Positions 16,324 to 25,470 of a stretch of 64,000 bases of DNA are shown in pieces (within the stretch, counting starts at the first letter, position 1; each line of letters begins with the position of its first letter). The notes under the pieces were generated by a model that saw only the letters and a list, made by a program, of their open reading frames with translations, was not told where the DNA came from and did no database searches. Both the position numbers and the translations under genes were made by a program. Source of the stretch: Prevotella sp. E15-22 (GTDB lineage: Bacteria; Bacteroidota; Bacteroidia; Bacteroidales; Bacteroidaceae); contig NZ_CP096247.1 in NCBI RefSeq assembly GCF_023204875.1, positions 1 to 64,000 of the forward strand, given 5' to 3'.

Positions 16324-17514
16324 ATGAAAGAATTACCCTTGAAGTACGGATGTAATCCGAATCAGAAGCCCTCGCGTGTGTTCATGGCCGACGGCTCTGA
16401 GCTCCCCATCGAAGTCGTTAACGGCCGTCCTGGCTACATCAACCTGCTGGATGCACTCAACTCCTGGCAGTTGGTAAAAGAGTTGAAGCAAGCCACAGGT
16501 TTGGCTTCTGCCGCCTCGTTCAAGCACGTCTCACCCGCAGGCGCTGCCGTAGGTCTGCCTTTAAGCGACACGTTGAAGCACATCTATTTCGTCGACGACA
16601 TCCCTGGTTTGGACGATAGTCCCATCGCTTGTGCCTATGCTCGTGCCCGTGGCGCCGACCGCATGTCTTCTTATGGCGATTTCATTGCCCTGAGCGATAC
16701 CTGCGATGCCACAACAGCACTGATCATCAAGCGTGAGGTGTCTGACGGTGTGATTGCACCCGACTATACCCCTGAGGCTCTTGAGATCCTGAAGGACAAG
16801 CGCAAGGGTACTTATAATGTGATTAAGATTGATGCCAACTACAAGCCCGCTCCCATCGAGACGAAGCAGGTGTTTGGCGTTACCTTCGAACAGGGTCGCA
16901 ACGAGATTAAGTTGGACGATCCCGCTTTGTTCGAGAATATCCCCACCCAGAATAAGACCTTCTCTGATGAGGCTCGTCGCGACCTGATGATTGCTCTCAT
17001 CACCCTGAAGTACACTCAGTCAAACTCTGTATGCTATGTGAAAGACGGTCAAGCCATCGGTATCGGTGCTGGTCAGCAGAGCCGTATCCACTGCACCCGT
17101 CTGGCTGGTCAGAAGGCCGACATCTGGTGGTTGCGCCAGCATCCCAAGGTGCTCAACCTGCCCTTCAAGCCAGGCATCCGTCGTGCCGACCGCGATAACA
17201 CTATCGACGTGTATATCTCTGAGGATGAGCACGATGACGTATTGCGTGATGGCGCATGGGAGCAGTTCTTCACTGAGAAGCCCGAGGTACTTACCCTGGC
17301 CGAGAAAAAAGAGTGGATTGCCAAGAACACCGAGGTGAGCCTTGGCAGTGATGCTTTCTTCCCCTTTGGCGACAATATCGAGCGTGCCCACAAGAGTGGT
17401 GTTCAGTACATTGCTCAGGCAGGTGGTTCCGTACGCGATGATCATGTCATTATGACCTGCGACAAGTATGGCATTGCCATGACTTTCACAGGTGTGCGTC
17501 TGTTCCATCATTAA
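16324..17514 (+). CDS. Stand-alone phosphoribosylaminoimidazolecarboxamide formyltransferase
   Basis: 396 residues corresponding to the C-terminal transformylase half of PurH, without the N-terminal IMP cyclohydrolase (MGS-like) domain. Key motifs: LKYGCNPNQKPS, the catalytic KHVSPAGAAVG (Lys-His), NSVCYVKDGQAIGIGAGQQSR, SDAFFPFGDNIERA. Uses 10-formyl-THF to formylate AICAR in purine synthesis. The missing cyclohydrolase must be encoded elsewhere, or this is a second AICAR formyltransferase beside a full-length PurH. Confidence 0.9.
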   Translation: MKELPLKYGCNPNQKPSRVFMADGSELPIEVVNGRPGYINLLDALNSWQLVKELKQATGLASAASFKHVSPAGAAVGLPLSDTLKHIYFVDDIPGLDDSPIACAYARARGADRMSSYGDFIALSDTCDATTALIIKREVSDGVIAPDYTPEALEILKDKRKGTYNVIKIDANYKPAPIETKQVFGVTFEQGRNEIKLDDPALFENIPTQNKTFSDEARRDLMIALITLKYTQSNSVCYVKDGQAIGIGAGQQSRIHCTRLAGQKADIWWLRQHPKVLNLPFKPGIRRADRDNTIDVYISEDEHDDVLRDGAWEQFFTEKPEVLTLAEKKEWIAKNTEVSLGSDAFFPFGDNIERAHKSGVQYIAQAGGSVRDDHVIMTCDKYGIAMTFTGVRLFHH

Positions 17515-17549
17515 TAGATTGGTTCATTTACCCCATAAAACCCATAATT

Positions 17550-17747
17550 ATGGTAGGCGAAGACGATTTTCAGAGCATTCTTGAGAATGGTATTTCCTTT
17601 GGAAAGGGTGGCGAACGCAAAGACCCCAACGAGGGGAAGGTGAAAACCAAAGCCAAGAAAAAGAAGTATATTACGGGAGCTCATGGCAGCGGCTCGGCCC
17701 GTCAAAAGGCAAAATACCGCGAGCAGCGAGCTAATCGTAAGCACTAA
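17550..17747 (+). CDS. Small basic protein of unknown function
   Basis: 65 residues, unrecognised. Acidic N-terminal part (MVGEDDFQSILENG), then Lys/Arg-rich (KVKTKAKKKKYITGAHGSG, QKAKYREQRANRKH), so it could bind nucleic acid. Lies 35 bases after the formyltransferase on the same strand and before a strong terminator, which supports it as the last gene of that unit. Confidence 0.6.
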   Translation: MVGEDDFQSILENGISFGKGGERKDPNEGKVKTKAKKKKYITGAHGSGSARQKAKYREQRANRKH

Positions 17748-17775
17748 ATGAGACAAAAAGAAAAGTTCTTGAAAC

Positions 17776-17805
17776 ATCCGGCGCAATCATTGCGCCGGAT
17801 TTTTT
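17776..17805 (+). terminator. Rho-independent terminator
   Basis: Perfect 12-bp stem ATCCGGCGCAAT / ATTGCGCCGGAT with one central base, followed by a T-run. Ends the formyltransferase/small basic gene unit; the next -7 box starts two bases after the T-run. Confidence 0.9.
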
Positions 17806-17806
17806 G

Positions 17807-17814
17807 TATTTTTG
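17807..17814 (+). promoter_or_regulatory. -7 box of the GH3 glycosidase operon
   Basis: TATTTTTG. The -33 position (TTG at 17790-17792) falls inside the right arm of the preceding terminator stem. Confidence 0.6.
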
Positions 17815-17848
17815 CGCTGTAAATATAACCATAATTAAAAACAACAAC

Positions 17849-20476
17849 ATGAAAAGAAAGTTAATGTTGGCTGCCTTGGCCATTACCATGGGTGCCACAA
17901 GTGTAAATGCGCAGGTGAAGTATGCTTGGCAAGATACCAATTTGCCAAGAACACAGCGTGTAGAGAACCTGTTAGGCATGCTGACGCCTGAAGAGAAAGT
18001 AGGACTGATGATGAACAAGTCAATCTCTATCGAGCGTCTGGGCATTCCCTCCTACAACTGGTGGAGCGAGGCCTGCCACGGTGTGCGTCAGGGCGACTAC
18101 ACCGTTTATCCACAGCCCATTGGCATGGCTGCTGCCTTCAATGCCAAGTTAGTGCACGATGTCTTCTCGCAGGTGAGTGATGAGGCCCGTGCCAACTGGA
18201 ACCGTTCAGACCACAGCGTGAAGCATGTGGGCATGGGCGAGACCTATTATCCAGGCAATCCCGAGTTGACCTTCTGGTGTCCTAACGTCAACATCTTCCG
18301 TGACCCCCGTTGGGGACGTGGTCAGGAGACCTGCGGCGAGGATCCCTACATGAATGCCGTGCTGGGTGTTCAAACCGTTCTCGGCATGCAGGGCAACAAC
18401 GATCAGTATTTTAAGACTCACGCCTGTGCCAAGCACTATGCTGTGCACAGCGGACCAGAGCCCTTGCGCCACTCCATGAACGTGGAGCCCACCAACCGCG
18501 ACCTGTGGGAGACCTATCTGCCTGCCTTCAAGGCCTTGGTGAAGAAAGCCAATGTGCGTGAGGTGATGTGTGCCTACCAGCGTTTCGAAGGAAAGCCCTG
18601 CTGCACCAGCGACCGCCTGCTCATCGACATCCTGCGCAACAAGTGGGGCTATGATGGTTTGGTGGTGACCGACTGCGACGCTATCAATAACTTCTTCAAC
18701 CGTGGCCAGCACGAGACCCACAAGGATCCCCTCTCAGCCTCTGTCGATGCCGTTCTTAATGGTACTGACCTGGAGTGTGGTAAGATCTTCATGAACCTCA
18801 CAGAGGGTCTGCAGAAGGGACTCATCAAGGAGAGCGACCTCGACGGTCACCTGCGTAAGACCCTCATGGGCCGTTTCGAGTTGGGTATGTTCGACCCAGC
18901 CGAGAAACTGCCTTGGGCCAACCTCACCTCCGATGTCATCAGTTGCGAGAAGCACGACGAGTTGGCCACCCAGGCAGCTCGCGAGTCGATGGTTCTTCTC
19001 CACAACAATGGCATCCTTCCTCTGTCAAAGAGCATCAAGACTCTGGCCGTGCTTGGTCCTAATGCCGATGATGTGGAACTGCTGAACGGTAACTACGGCG
19101 GCACCCCCACCAAGAACCACCAGCACTCGCTGTTGGAAGGCATCAAGAACGCCCTGCCCAACACCAAAATCATCTACCACAAGGCTTGTGAGTTAAATGA
19201 CGAATACACCACTGTTAAACACTTGCAGGAATTCAACGATGGCAAGGGTGTGAAGGTGGAGTTCTGGAACGACAGAAACACCAACTTCGAGAACCCCGTC
19301 AAGAGCGGCTACTATACTGAGTTGAACTTCTCAACCTTTGGTGCCTGGGGCTTTGCCGAGGGCATCACCAACGACAACCTCGCCGTACGCATCAGTGGCA
19401 CCTATAAGGCCACCTTCACTGGCGAGATGAAGTACACCCTTTCTACCGACAATGGCTATGTGCTGAAGATCAACGGTCAGGTGGTTGAGGAGAACAAGGG
19501 CGGCGGCAATCGTCGTGGCTTCGGAGGCTTCGGACGCCGTGGTGGTGCCGACTATAAGTCGTTCAACGTTGAGAAAGGCAAGACCTACGATGTTGTTATC
19601 GAATACCGTCGTGGCACAGGCAACTTCGCCATGCTGCGTGGCGACATCTGCGAGCGTAAGTTGGCCGACTTCACCGACCTGGCTAAGGAAGTGAGCGTGG
19701 CCGATGCCATCATTATCATTGGCGGCATCTCTGCCCGCATGGAGGGTGAGGGTGGCGACAAGCAGGACATCGAGTTGCCCAAGGTGCAGCAGATCCTGCT
19801 TCGCGACATGCACAAGACCGGCAAACCCGTCATCTTTGTCAACTGCTCAGGCTCTGCCATCGCCTTTGGCAGCGTCGAGGGTCAGTACGATGCACTCCTC
19901 CAGGCCTGGTATCCTGGTCAGGGTGGTGCCAAGGCTCTGGCCGAGGTGCTCCTGGGCGACTATAACCCTGGCGGCAAACTGCCTGTCACCTTCTATCGCT
20001 CTACTGAGGACCTGCCCGACTTCATGGACTATTCTATGAAGAACCGCACCTATCGCTACTTCACTGGCGTGCCCCAGTATGCCTTCGGCTATGGTCTAAG
20101 CTACACCACCTTTAGCGTGGGTAAAGCCAAAATTTCTGGAAAGTCTGGAAAATCCGGTAAGGTTAGCAAGCCCCTTTGCACCGTCACCATACCTGTGACC
20201 AACACTGGCAAGCGCGAGGGCACAGAGACTGTTCAGGTCTATGTGAAGCGTCTCGACGACCCAGGTGCACCCATCAAGGCCCTGAAGGGCTTCCAGAAGC
20301 TGAGCCTCAAGCCTGGCGAAACCCAGAAAGCCACTATCGCCCTCGATGGCGAGGCCTTCGAATACTACGACGAGACGATCGACGAGCTGGCTGTGAAGCC
20401 TGGTCGCTATCAGATCCTCTATGGCACGTCTTCTCTCGACAAAGACCTGCAGTCGTTCGATTTCACCGTGAAATAA
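17849..20476 (+). CDS. Glycoside hydrolase family 3 (beta-glucosidase/xylosidase) with PA14 insert
   Basis: 875 residues from ATG 17849: signal peptide (LAALAITMGATSVNAQ), GH3 N-terminal barrel (NWWSEACHGVR; nucleophile Asp in GLVVTDCDA, about residue 275), GH3 C-terminal domain interrupted by a PA14-like insert (about 465-595, DNGYVLKINGQVV), then a fibronectin III-like domain. The insert contains a Gly/Arg-rich loop (GGGNRRGFGGFGRRGG). The pattern is of xylan-type enzymes acting in the periplasm on oligosaccharides. An upstream in-frame ATG at 17804 falls in the promoter and is rejected. Forms an operon with the esterase 37 bases downstream. Confidence 0.92.
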   Translation: MKRKLMLAALAITMGATSVNAQVKYAWQDTNLPRTQRVENLLGMLTPEEKVGLMMNKSISIERLGIPSYNWWSEACHGVRQGDYTVYPQPIGMAAAFNAKLVHDVFSQVSDEARANWNRSDHSVKHVGMGETYYPGNPELTFWCPNVNIFRDPRWGRGQETCGEDPYMNAVLGVQTVLGMQGNNDQYFKTHACAKHYAVHSGPEPLRHSMNVEPTNRDLWETYLPAFKALVKKANVREVMCAYQRFEGKPCCTSDRLLIDILRNKWGYDGLVVTDCDAINNFFNRGQHETHKDPLSASVDAVLNGTDLECGKIFMNLTEGLQKGLIKESDLDGHLRKTLMGRFELGMFDPAEKLPWANLTSDVISCEKHDELATQAARESMVLLHNNGILPLSKSIKTLAVLGPNADDVELLNGNYGGTPTKNHQHSLLEGIKNALPNTKIIYHKACELNDEYTTVKHLQEFNDGKGVKVEFWNDRNTNFENPVKSGYYTELNFSTFGAWGFAEGITNDNLAVRISGTYKATFTGEMKYTLSTDNGYVLKINGQVVEENKGGGNRRGFGGFGRRGGADYKSFNVEKGKTYDVVIEYRRGTGNFAMLRGDICERKLADFTDLAKEVSVADAIIIIGGISARMEGEGGDKQDIELPKVQQILLRDMHKTGKPVIFVNCSGSAIAFGSVEGQYDALLQAWYPGQGGAKALAEVLLGDYNPGGKLPVTFYRSTEDLPDFMDYSMKNRTYRYFTGVPQYAFGYGLSYTTFSVGKAKISGKSGKSGKVSKPLCTVTIPVTNTGKREGTETVQVYVKRLDDPGAPIKALKGFQKLSLKPGETQKATIALDGEAFEYYDETIDELAVKPGRYQILYGTSSLDKDLQSFDFTVK

Positions 20477-20513
20477 GTAAAGCTAACCTTTTAACCAATA
20501 ACTCAACAACAAT

Positions 20514-22574
20514 ATGAAAAAGACATTGCTTATGTTTACGCTGATGGCCGCCGTAACCTCGGCATCAGCACAGCCCCGCCCCAACAACGACGGGACGGTA
20601 ACGTTCCAGTATCGGAACGATTCTGCAAAGAAAGTCCAGGTCGACGTCCAGTTTGCTGGTCGTCAGGATATGACTCGCTCTGCCGATGGCACATGGACCG
20701 TGACCCTTGGCCCTGTGGCCCCCGACATGTATCCCTATTGCTTCATCGTCGATGGTGTCAGCGTCATGGATCCAGAAAATCCTCAGTACTTCCCCAACGA
20801 AGGCTTTAAGAACAGTTTGGTAGAGATTCCGTCGAAAGACGGGTCTCTGCCTCACGATATCCGTCCAGTGCCCCATGGCCGCATCGAGTATGTGCACTAC
20901 TTCTCGAAGAGTCTTGGCGCCACCAACAACGCCATCGTCTATCTGCCTCCCCGCTATATGGAGGACCAGCAGAAGAAGTACCCCGTGTTCTATCTGATTA
21001 GTGGCACCACCGATACAGAGGAGGTCTACTATAAGGTGGGCCGTGTGAACTACATCCTCGACAATCTGCTGGCCGATGGCCAGGCCAAGGAGATGATCGT
21101 GGTGATGCCCTATGGCAATCCCACCAAGCTCCTGCCTCCACGTCCTGCTAATGGTGCCCCAGGCGCTCCTGGTGCAACCCCTGGTGGTGCACCCCAGATG
21201 CGCTTTGGTGGCGATGTGTTCAGCAAGGACCTCATCAACGACCTGATGCCCTATATCGAGAAGACCTATCGCACCAAGAACGATCGCGACTCTCGCGCCA
21301 TCGGTGGCTTCTCGCGTGGTGGCAACCAGGCCCTGATGAACGGCCTCACCAACCTCGACAAGTTCTCGTATCTGTGCTCTTACAGCTCGTTCACCTCTAC
21401 CGACATCCCCAATGTCTACGACAAGGCTGCCGATACCAACAAGAAGATCAATCTCTTCTGGCTCGGCGTGGGCACAGACGACTTCCTCTATGGCAATGCA
21501 CGCGACTACATGCAGTTCCTCGACGACAAGGGCATCCAGAGTGTTAAGGAGTTTACCACCGACAAGTTTGGTCATACCTGGATGAACGCCAAGTACTTCC
21601 TTTCTAAGACCCTGCCCCTGCTCTTCAACAAGAAGGCAGCCGAGGCCGCTATGAAGGAAGGCAAGCCCGCCCCCGCCAAGACTGGTCAGGAGCAGCAGTT
21701 CACTGCTGGCGTCATGGCCCGTCTGTTCCCCCGTCCTATTGTCTCGCCCGAGTATTCTCCTGAGGGCATCACCTTCCGCTTCAAGGCTCCTGAGGCCAAG
21801 AACGTAGAGCTGGCCTGCGAGATGCTGCCCGAGGCTGTCAAGATGGAGCGCGACAGCGATGGCGTGTGGAGTGTGGTGCTGAAGGACTATCTCTTCGAGA
21901 CCTTTAAGTATTGCTTCATGGTCGATGGTACGGCTGTGGCCGACCCCAGCAACATGTACCTCGCCCCAGACCGTGGCTTCAAGTTCAGTGTGGCCGACAA
22001 CCCCATGTCGCCCTTCAACTTTATGTCTCAGGGTGAGATAGAGCACGGCCGCGTGGCCTACGAGCTCGACCGCAACGAGGCTTGGTACACCTCGCCCATG
22101 CCACGTCAGGGCATGTCCATGCCTAAGTTCATCCAGTTGGTGCCTGGCGAGGGCGATACCATGGAGAGCTGGTTTAAGGTAGGTGGTGCCGACGCTATTG
22201 TCGATCGCCTCATTGCCGATGGCAAGACCAAGCCATGTATCCTCACCACCAGTGCCCTCGAGTTTATGCAGCAGGGTGGTGGCGCACCCCAGATGCCTGG
22301 CTTCGCACCCCGTGTGCTCCGTGCCGACGACTATCCCACATGGACACAGCGTCGTCGTGCCCTCGTCAAACTCCTCCTCGAGATTGGTCGCGAGCCCGAT
22401 AACCAGTTCCCTGGCTTCGGCGGAGGTAACTTTGGTGGTGGCAACCGTCGTGGTGGCGGTCGTCCTGCTGGAGGCGGCGGCTTCGGAGGCGGCTTCGGCG
22501 GAGGCGGTGGCTTCGGCGGAGGCGGTGGCTTCGGCGGAGGTTTCGGAGGTGGCTTTGGAGGCCCTCAGATGTAA
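20514..22574 (+). CDS. CE1-type carbohydrate esterase with two immunoglobulin-like/CBM48 units and Gly-rich tail
   Basis: 686 residues: signal peptide, an N-terminal E-set/CBM48-like module (about 25-115), an alpha/beta-hydrolase of the feruloyl/acetyl-xylan esterase type with nucleophile Ser in GGFSRGGNQ and His in KFGHTWMNAKY, then a second E-set module (about 415-500) followed by a fragment that resembles the start of another esterase domain (DAIVDRLIADGKTKPCIL) but lacks a GxSxG motif. The last 55 residues are nearly all Gly/Phe/Arg. With the upstream GH3 it fits removal of side groups from arabinoxylan. Confidence 0.88.
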   Translation: MKKTLLMFTLMAAVTSASAQPRPNNDGTVTFQYRNDSAKKVQVDVQFAGRQDMTRSADGTWTVTLGPVAPDMYPYCFIVDGVSVMDPENPQYFPNEGFKNSLVEIPSKDGSLPHDIRPVPHGRIEYVHYFSKSLGATNNAIVYLPPRYMEDQQKKYPVFYLISGTTDTEEVYYKVGRVNYILDNLLADGQAKEMIVVMPYGNPTKLLPPRPANGAPGAPGATPGGAPQMRFGGDVFSKDLINDLMPYIEKTYRTKNDRDSRAIGGFSRGGNQALMNGLTNLDKFSYLCSYSSFTSTDIPNVYDKAADTNKKINLFWLGVGTDDFLYGNARDYMQFLDDKGIQSVKEFTTDKFGHTWMNAKYFLSKTLPLLFNKKAAEAAMKEGKPAPAKTGQEQQFTAGVMARLFPRPIVSPEYSPEGITFRFKAPEAKNVELACEMLPEAVKMERDSDGVWSVVLKDYLFETFKYCFMVDGTAVADPSNMYLAPDRGFKFSVADNPMSPFNFMSQGEIEHGRVAYELDRNEAWYTSPMPRQGMSMPKFIQLVPGEGDTMESWFKVGGADAIVDRLIADGKTKPCILTTSALEFMQQGGGAPQMPGFAPRVLRADDYPTWTQRRRALVKLLLEIGREPDNQFPGFGGGNFGGGNRRGGGRPAGGGGFGGGFGGGGGFGGGGGFGGGFGGGFGGPQM

Positions 22575-22599
22575 TCCCTTGAATAGCTTATCATAAAGA

Positions 22600-22631
22600 G
22601 CGGCAGGAACGTTTGTCCCTGCCGCCTTTTT
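22600..22631 (+). terminator. Rho-independent terminator after the esterase
   Basis: GCGGCAGG (22600-22607) pairs with CCTGCCGC (22618-22625), loop of 10, followed by a T-run. Lies between convergent genes. Confidence 0.85.
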
Positions 22632-22652
22632 ATGTCTTATGATGTGTGGATC

Positions 22653-25193
22653 TTACTCAAATCCGCCACCACCACCAAACGTGTTGTTGTTGTCCTCGTC
22701 CAGACCGTTGCCGTGGCCTTCCTCGCCTTCGCGCTCAGGCTTCTTCTTCGTCATGTTGCCGAAGTTCCAGGTGAGCTGCAGGTTGATGCGTGGGTCGCGA
22801 TAGTTCTTCTGATGGCGCCAGAAGGTGGGACCCTCAGTATAGTTCTCAAACTTACGGGTGTTAAACACGTCGCGCCAGTTCAGGGCCAGTGCGAAGGTCT
22901 TGTTCAGGAATGTTTTGCGCAGACCCAGGTCCAGCGAGCCGTTAGCCTTGCGATGACCCTGGGTGATCACTGAGCGCGAGCGATAGTTGCCTGTGGCCTG
23001 CACAGAGATGCTGTAGGGCAGGATCACTGAGGCCAGCACGCGAGCGTCCCAGGCAAAGTTCTCGTTGCCCTCGCCCGTCACCGTCTGGTTCTCAACGATG
23101 GTCGAGAAGCCGTCCAACTTATAGTAGTAGGCGTTCAGCGTGGTGGTCAGGTCGAGGATGCGCAGGAACTTATCCTTCAGGATGAGCTCGGCACCAGCAC
23201 TCTGACTCTTGGCCACGTTGAGGTTAGTCATATACATCACGTTCTGACCCTCATACAGTCCCTGATAGCGGATGCGCTGCATCACGTCTGTGGTGGGGCG
23301 ATAGTAGGTGCCCAGCGACAGCGTGTGGTTGGTCCATGTCTTCAGGTAGTTCAGCGAGAAAGCGTTGGTAAACTCAGGTGTCAGCTCAGGGTTACCAAAC
23401 TCGATCATCGAGGCGTCGCGCGTGTTCTTAAACGAGTTGAGCTGTCCGCCCCAGGGACGACGCAGACGACGTGTGACGTTCAGCTGAATCTGTGACGTGG
23501 GTGTCAGTTCATAGTTCAGGAAGACAGAGGGGAACAACTCAAAGTAATCCTTCTTGAAGGGCGACTCGTTCTGATAGTAGTCGATGCTCTTCGTGTCCAC
23601 CTTCCAGTATTCGCCACGCAGGCCAGCCATCACGCCAAACTTGCCAAACTTCATGTTGGCCGTGGCATAAAGGGCGTGGATGTCGCTGTCGTAGATAAAG
23701 CGGTTGTAGAAGTAGGGGTCCTCCTTCAGCAGGGGGTCGTCCGTAGCCAGTCGCTGAGCCTGTCCAGCGGCAGCATACTCATAGCTGCTCTGTGGCGTGT
23801 TCTCGTGCGAGAAGCGACCCTCATAGCCCGCCTCAATCTTGAAGTTCTCGTTTATCTGGTTCTCATAGTCCAGGCGCGTCTCCCAGTGGCGGTTGTTCAT
23901 GTCCATGGGTCTGTACTGATAACTGTATGTTGAGGCCATCGTGCCCAGATAGGTCGTATCGTTCAGATACTCGTTCGAGCCGTCGCCGTTCCATTTGTTG
24001 AACGACACCATAGCGTCCAACTTGTGCGTACCACTCTCATTGAACTTATGCGTGAACGACAGTTCCACGTTATACATGTGGTTCTTGCCGTCGCCCCATG
24101 TCTGACGGTTCAGCTGGCGGTCGGGCGTCTTGTTGCCAGCAGCGTCGAACGAACCATATTCATACGTCGTCAGGTTGTCGTTCGAGCGGTTGCCCTGCAT
24201 GGTCATACCGGCCAGCGACAGGTCGTCGTCATCGCTCAGGTGGAAGGTCAGTCCAGCGCGAGCAAAGAGTCCGCCACCATTGTTGTTGTTCTCGCCCTCG
24301 CTATACTGATAGCTGTTGAAGGGCGAGCTCTCGTTGGCGCGATAGCGCTGGTCGCTCATGTTGCCACCATTGCCCTTGCGCTTGCGATAGCCCAGGTTGG
24401 CATAGGCATCCACCCACTTCGAAGAATAGTTGATGTTGCCACCCACGTTCCATCCTTTCTGGTTGTTCACGCCCGTCTGCACAGAGCCGTAGTAGCCAGC
24501 ACGACGGTCGCGCTTCAGGATGATGTTGATGATGCCGGCTGTGCCCTCAGGCGAGTATTTGGCGCTGGGGTTGTCGATCACCTCGATGCGCTCGATGCTC
24601 TCGGCAGGAATCTGCTGCAGAATCTCAGCACGGTTGTCACTGGTCAGACCGCTGCTCTTACCGTTGATCCACACCTCCACGCTCGAGTTGCCACGCAGCG
24701 AGATCTCGCCGTCGGTGGTCACCTCCACCGATGGGATGTTTTCCAGCAGATCACTCACCGAGCCGCCAGCAGCTGCCAGCACCTCGTCCACGGTAAACGT
24801 CTTGCGGTCCACCTCCAACTTCATCTGCGAGCGCTGACCCGTCACCTGCACCTCCTTCAGCATCTTCTGGTCCTCGGCCATATAGATGGCGTTGAAGTGC
24901 ACAGTGCGCTTCTGCGGCGTAATCTGTACGGCGCGCTTCACGTCCTTATAGCCCACCAAAGAAATCTGGAGTGTGTAGTTGCCGTCCTTCAGGCCCTGAA
25001 TGTTGAAGGCACCTTTCACGTCGGTCATGCCGCCGCCAGCCAGTTTGCCGGCGCTGTCGGTCAGTCTCACGGTTACAAACTGCAGTGCCTCGTCGTTCTG
25101 TTTGTCGAGCACCTTTCCTCTAACCACACCTTGTGCCTGCACGTTGAGTGCGACACCAATAAAAAATAATAGGGTATAAACTAGTTTATTCAT
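22653..25193 (-). CDS. Outer membrane beta-barrel receptor-like protein (TonB-receptor type)
   Basis: 846 residues: signal peptide (LLFFIGVALNVQAQ), a carboxypeptidase-regulatory-like domain (VVRGKVLDKQNDEALQFVTV, about 22-105), a plug domain (SVSDLLENIPSVEVTTDGE, about 145-230), and a large C-terminal barrel. Fits the OMP_b-brl_3/TonB-dependent receptor superfamily. No SusD partner is present, so it is not a classic Sus pair. The tail NNNTFGGGGGFE is Gly-rich like the esterase. The 277-base upstream region holds a 22-bp palindrome array. Confidence 0.88.
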   Translation of the reverse strand: MNKLVYTLLFFIGVALNVQAQGVVRGKVLDKQNDEALQFVTVRLTDSAGKLAGGGMTDVKGAFNIQGLKDGNYTLQISLVGYKDVKRAVQITPQKRTVHFNAIYMAEDQKMLKEVQVTGQRSQMKLEVDRKTFTVDEVLAAAGGSVSDLLENIPSVEVTTDGEISLRGNSSVEVWINGKSSGLTSDNRAEILQQIPAESIERIEVIDNPSAKYSPEGTAGIINIILKRDRRAGYYGSVQTGVNNQKGWNVGGNINYSSKWVDAYANLGYRKRKGNGGNMSDQRYRANESSPFNSYQYSEGENNNNGGGLFARAGLTFHLSDDDDLSLAGMTMQGNRSNDNLTTYEYGSFDAAGNKTPDRQLNRQTWGDGKNHMYNVELSFTHKFNESGTHKLDAMVSFNKWNGDGSNEYLNDTTYLGTMASTYSYQYRPMDMNNRHWETRLDYENQINENFKIEAGYEGRFSHENTPQSSYEYAAAGQAQRLATDDPLLKEDPYFYNRFIYDSDIHALYATANMKFGKFGVMAGLRGEYWKVDTKSIDYYQNESPFKKDYFELFPSVFLNYELTPTSQIQLNVTRRLRRPWGGQLNSFKNTRDASMIEFGNPELTPEFTNAFSLNYLKTWTNHTLSLGTYYRPTTDVMQRIRYQGLYEGQNVMYMTNLNVAKSQSAGAELILKDKFLRILDLTTTLNAYYYKLDGFSTIVENQTVTGEGNENFAWDARVLASVILPYSISVQATGNYRSRSVITQGHRKANGSLDLGLRKTFLNKTFALALNWRDVFNTRKFENYTEGPTFWRHQKNYRDPRINLQLTWNFGNMTKKKPEREGEEGHGNGLDEDNNNTFGGGGGFE

Positions 25194-25280
25194 AATGTGC
25201 TTATTTGACGCATAACCTTAATAAAGGTTTAAACTACACTCAAAAAGTTTTTTTTGCATGATGAAATAATTTCTATTTTT

Positions 25281-25400
25281 GTTTCCAAAGTGTTTCAACG
25301 TTGGAAACACTTTGTTTCTCCTATGGAAACACTTTGTATCCATTATCGAAACAAACTGTTTCCATTATAGAAACAAACTGTATCGCCTATAGAAACAAAT
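25281..25400. repeat. Five-unit 22-bp array of GTTTC-N7-GAAAC palindromes, copy 1
   Basis: Units start at 25292, 25314, 25336, 25358 and 25380, an exact 22-bp period. Each is GTTTC (or GTATC), seven bases, then GAAAC, with five-base spacers (ACTTT, ACTTT, AAACT, AAACT). A lone GTTTCCAAA half precedes the first unit. The same five units in the same order occur at 43400-43520. Confidence 0.9.
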
Positions 25401-25421
25401 GAAATACATATAATAGCAAAA

Positions 25422-25449
25422 CAAAAGGGCCTGTAGAGAGCCCCTTTTG
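25422..25449 (-). terminator. Terminator after the thioredoxin gene
   Basis: CAAAAGGG (25422-25429) pairs with CCCTTTTG (25442-25449) around a 12-base loop, 22 bases past the stop of the tlpA-like gene. Confidence 0.7.
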
Positions 25450-25470
25450 TTTTGTTATTCGATACTTATT

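Noticed and set aside
17804..17848. Longer N-terminus for the GH3 glycosidase
   Set aside because: It overlaps the promoter and would bury the signal peptide.
20565..22046. 493-codon open frame antisense to the esterase
   Set aside because: Exactly opposite a clear CE1 esterase with signal peptide and catalytic motifs; the antisense translation is His/Leu/Val-rich without domain features.
24024..25169. 381-codon open frame opposite the barrel receptor
   Set aside because: Shadow of the receptor gene; no promoter, no recognisable domain.
25281..25400. CRISPR array
   Set aside because: Units are 17-bp palindromes with five-base spacers; no variable spacers of 25-40 bases and no cas genes.
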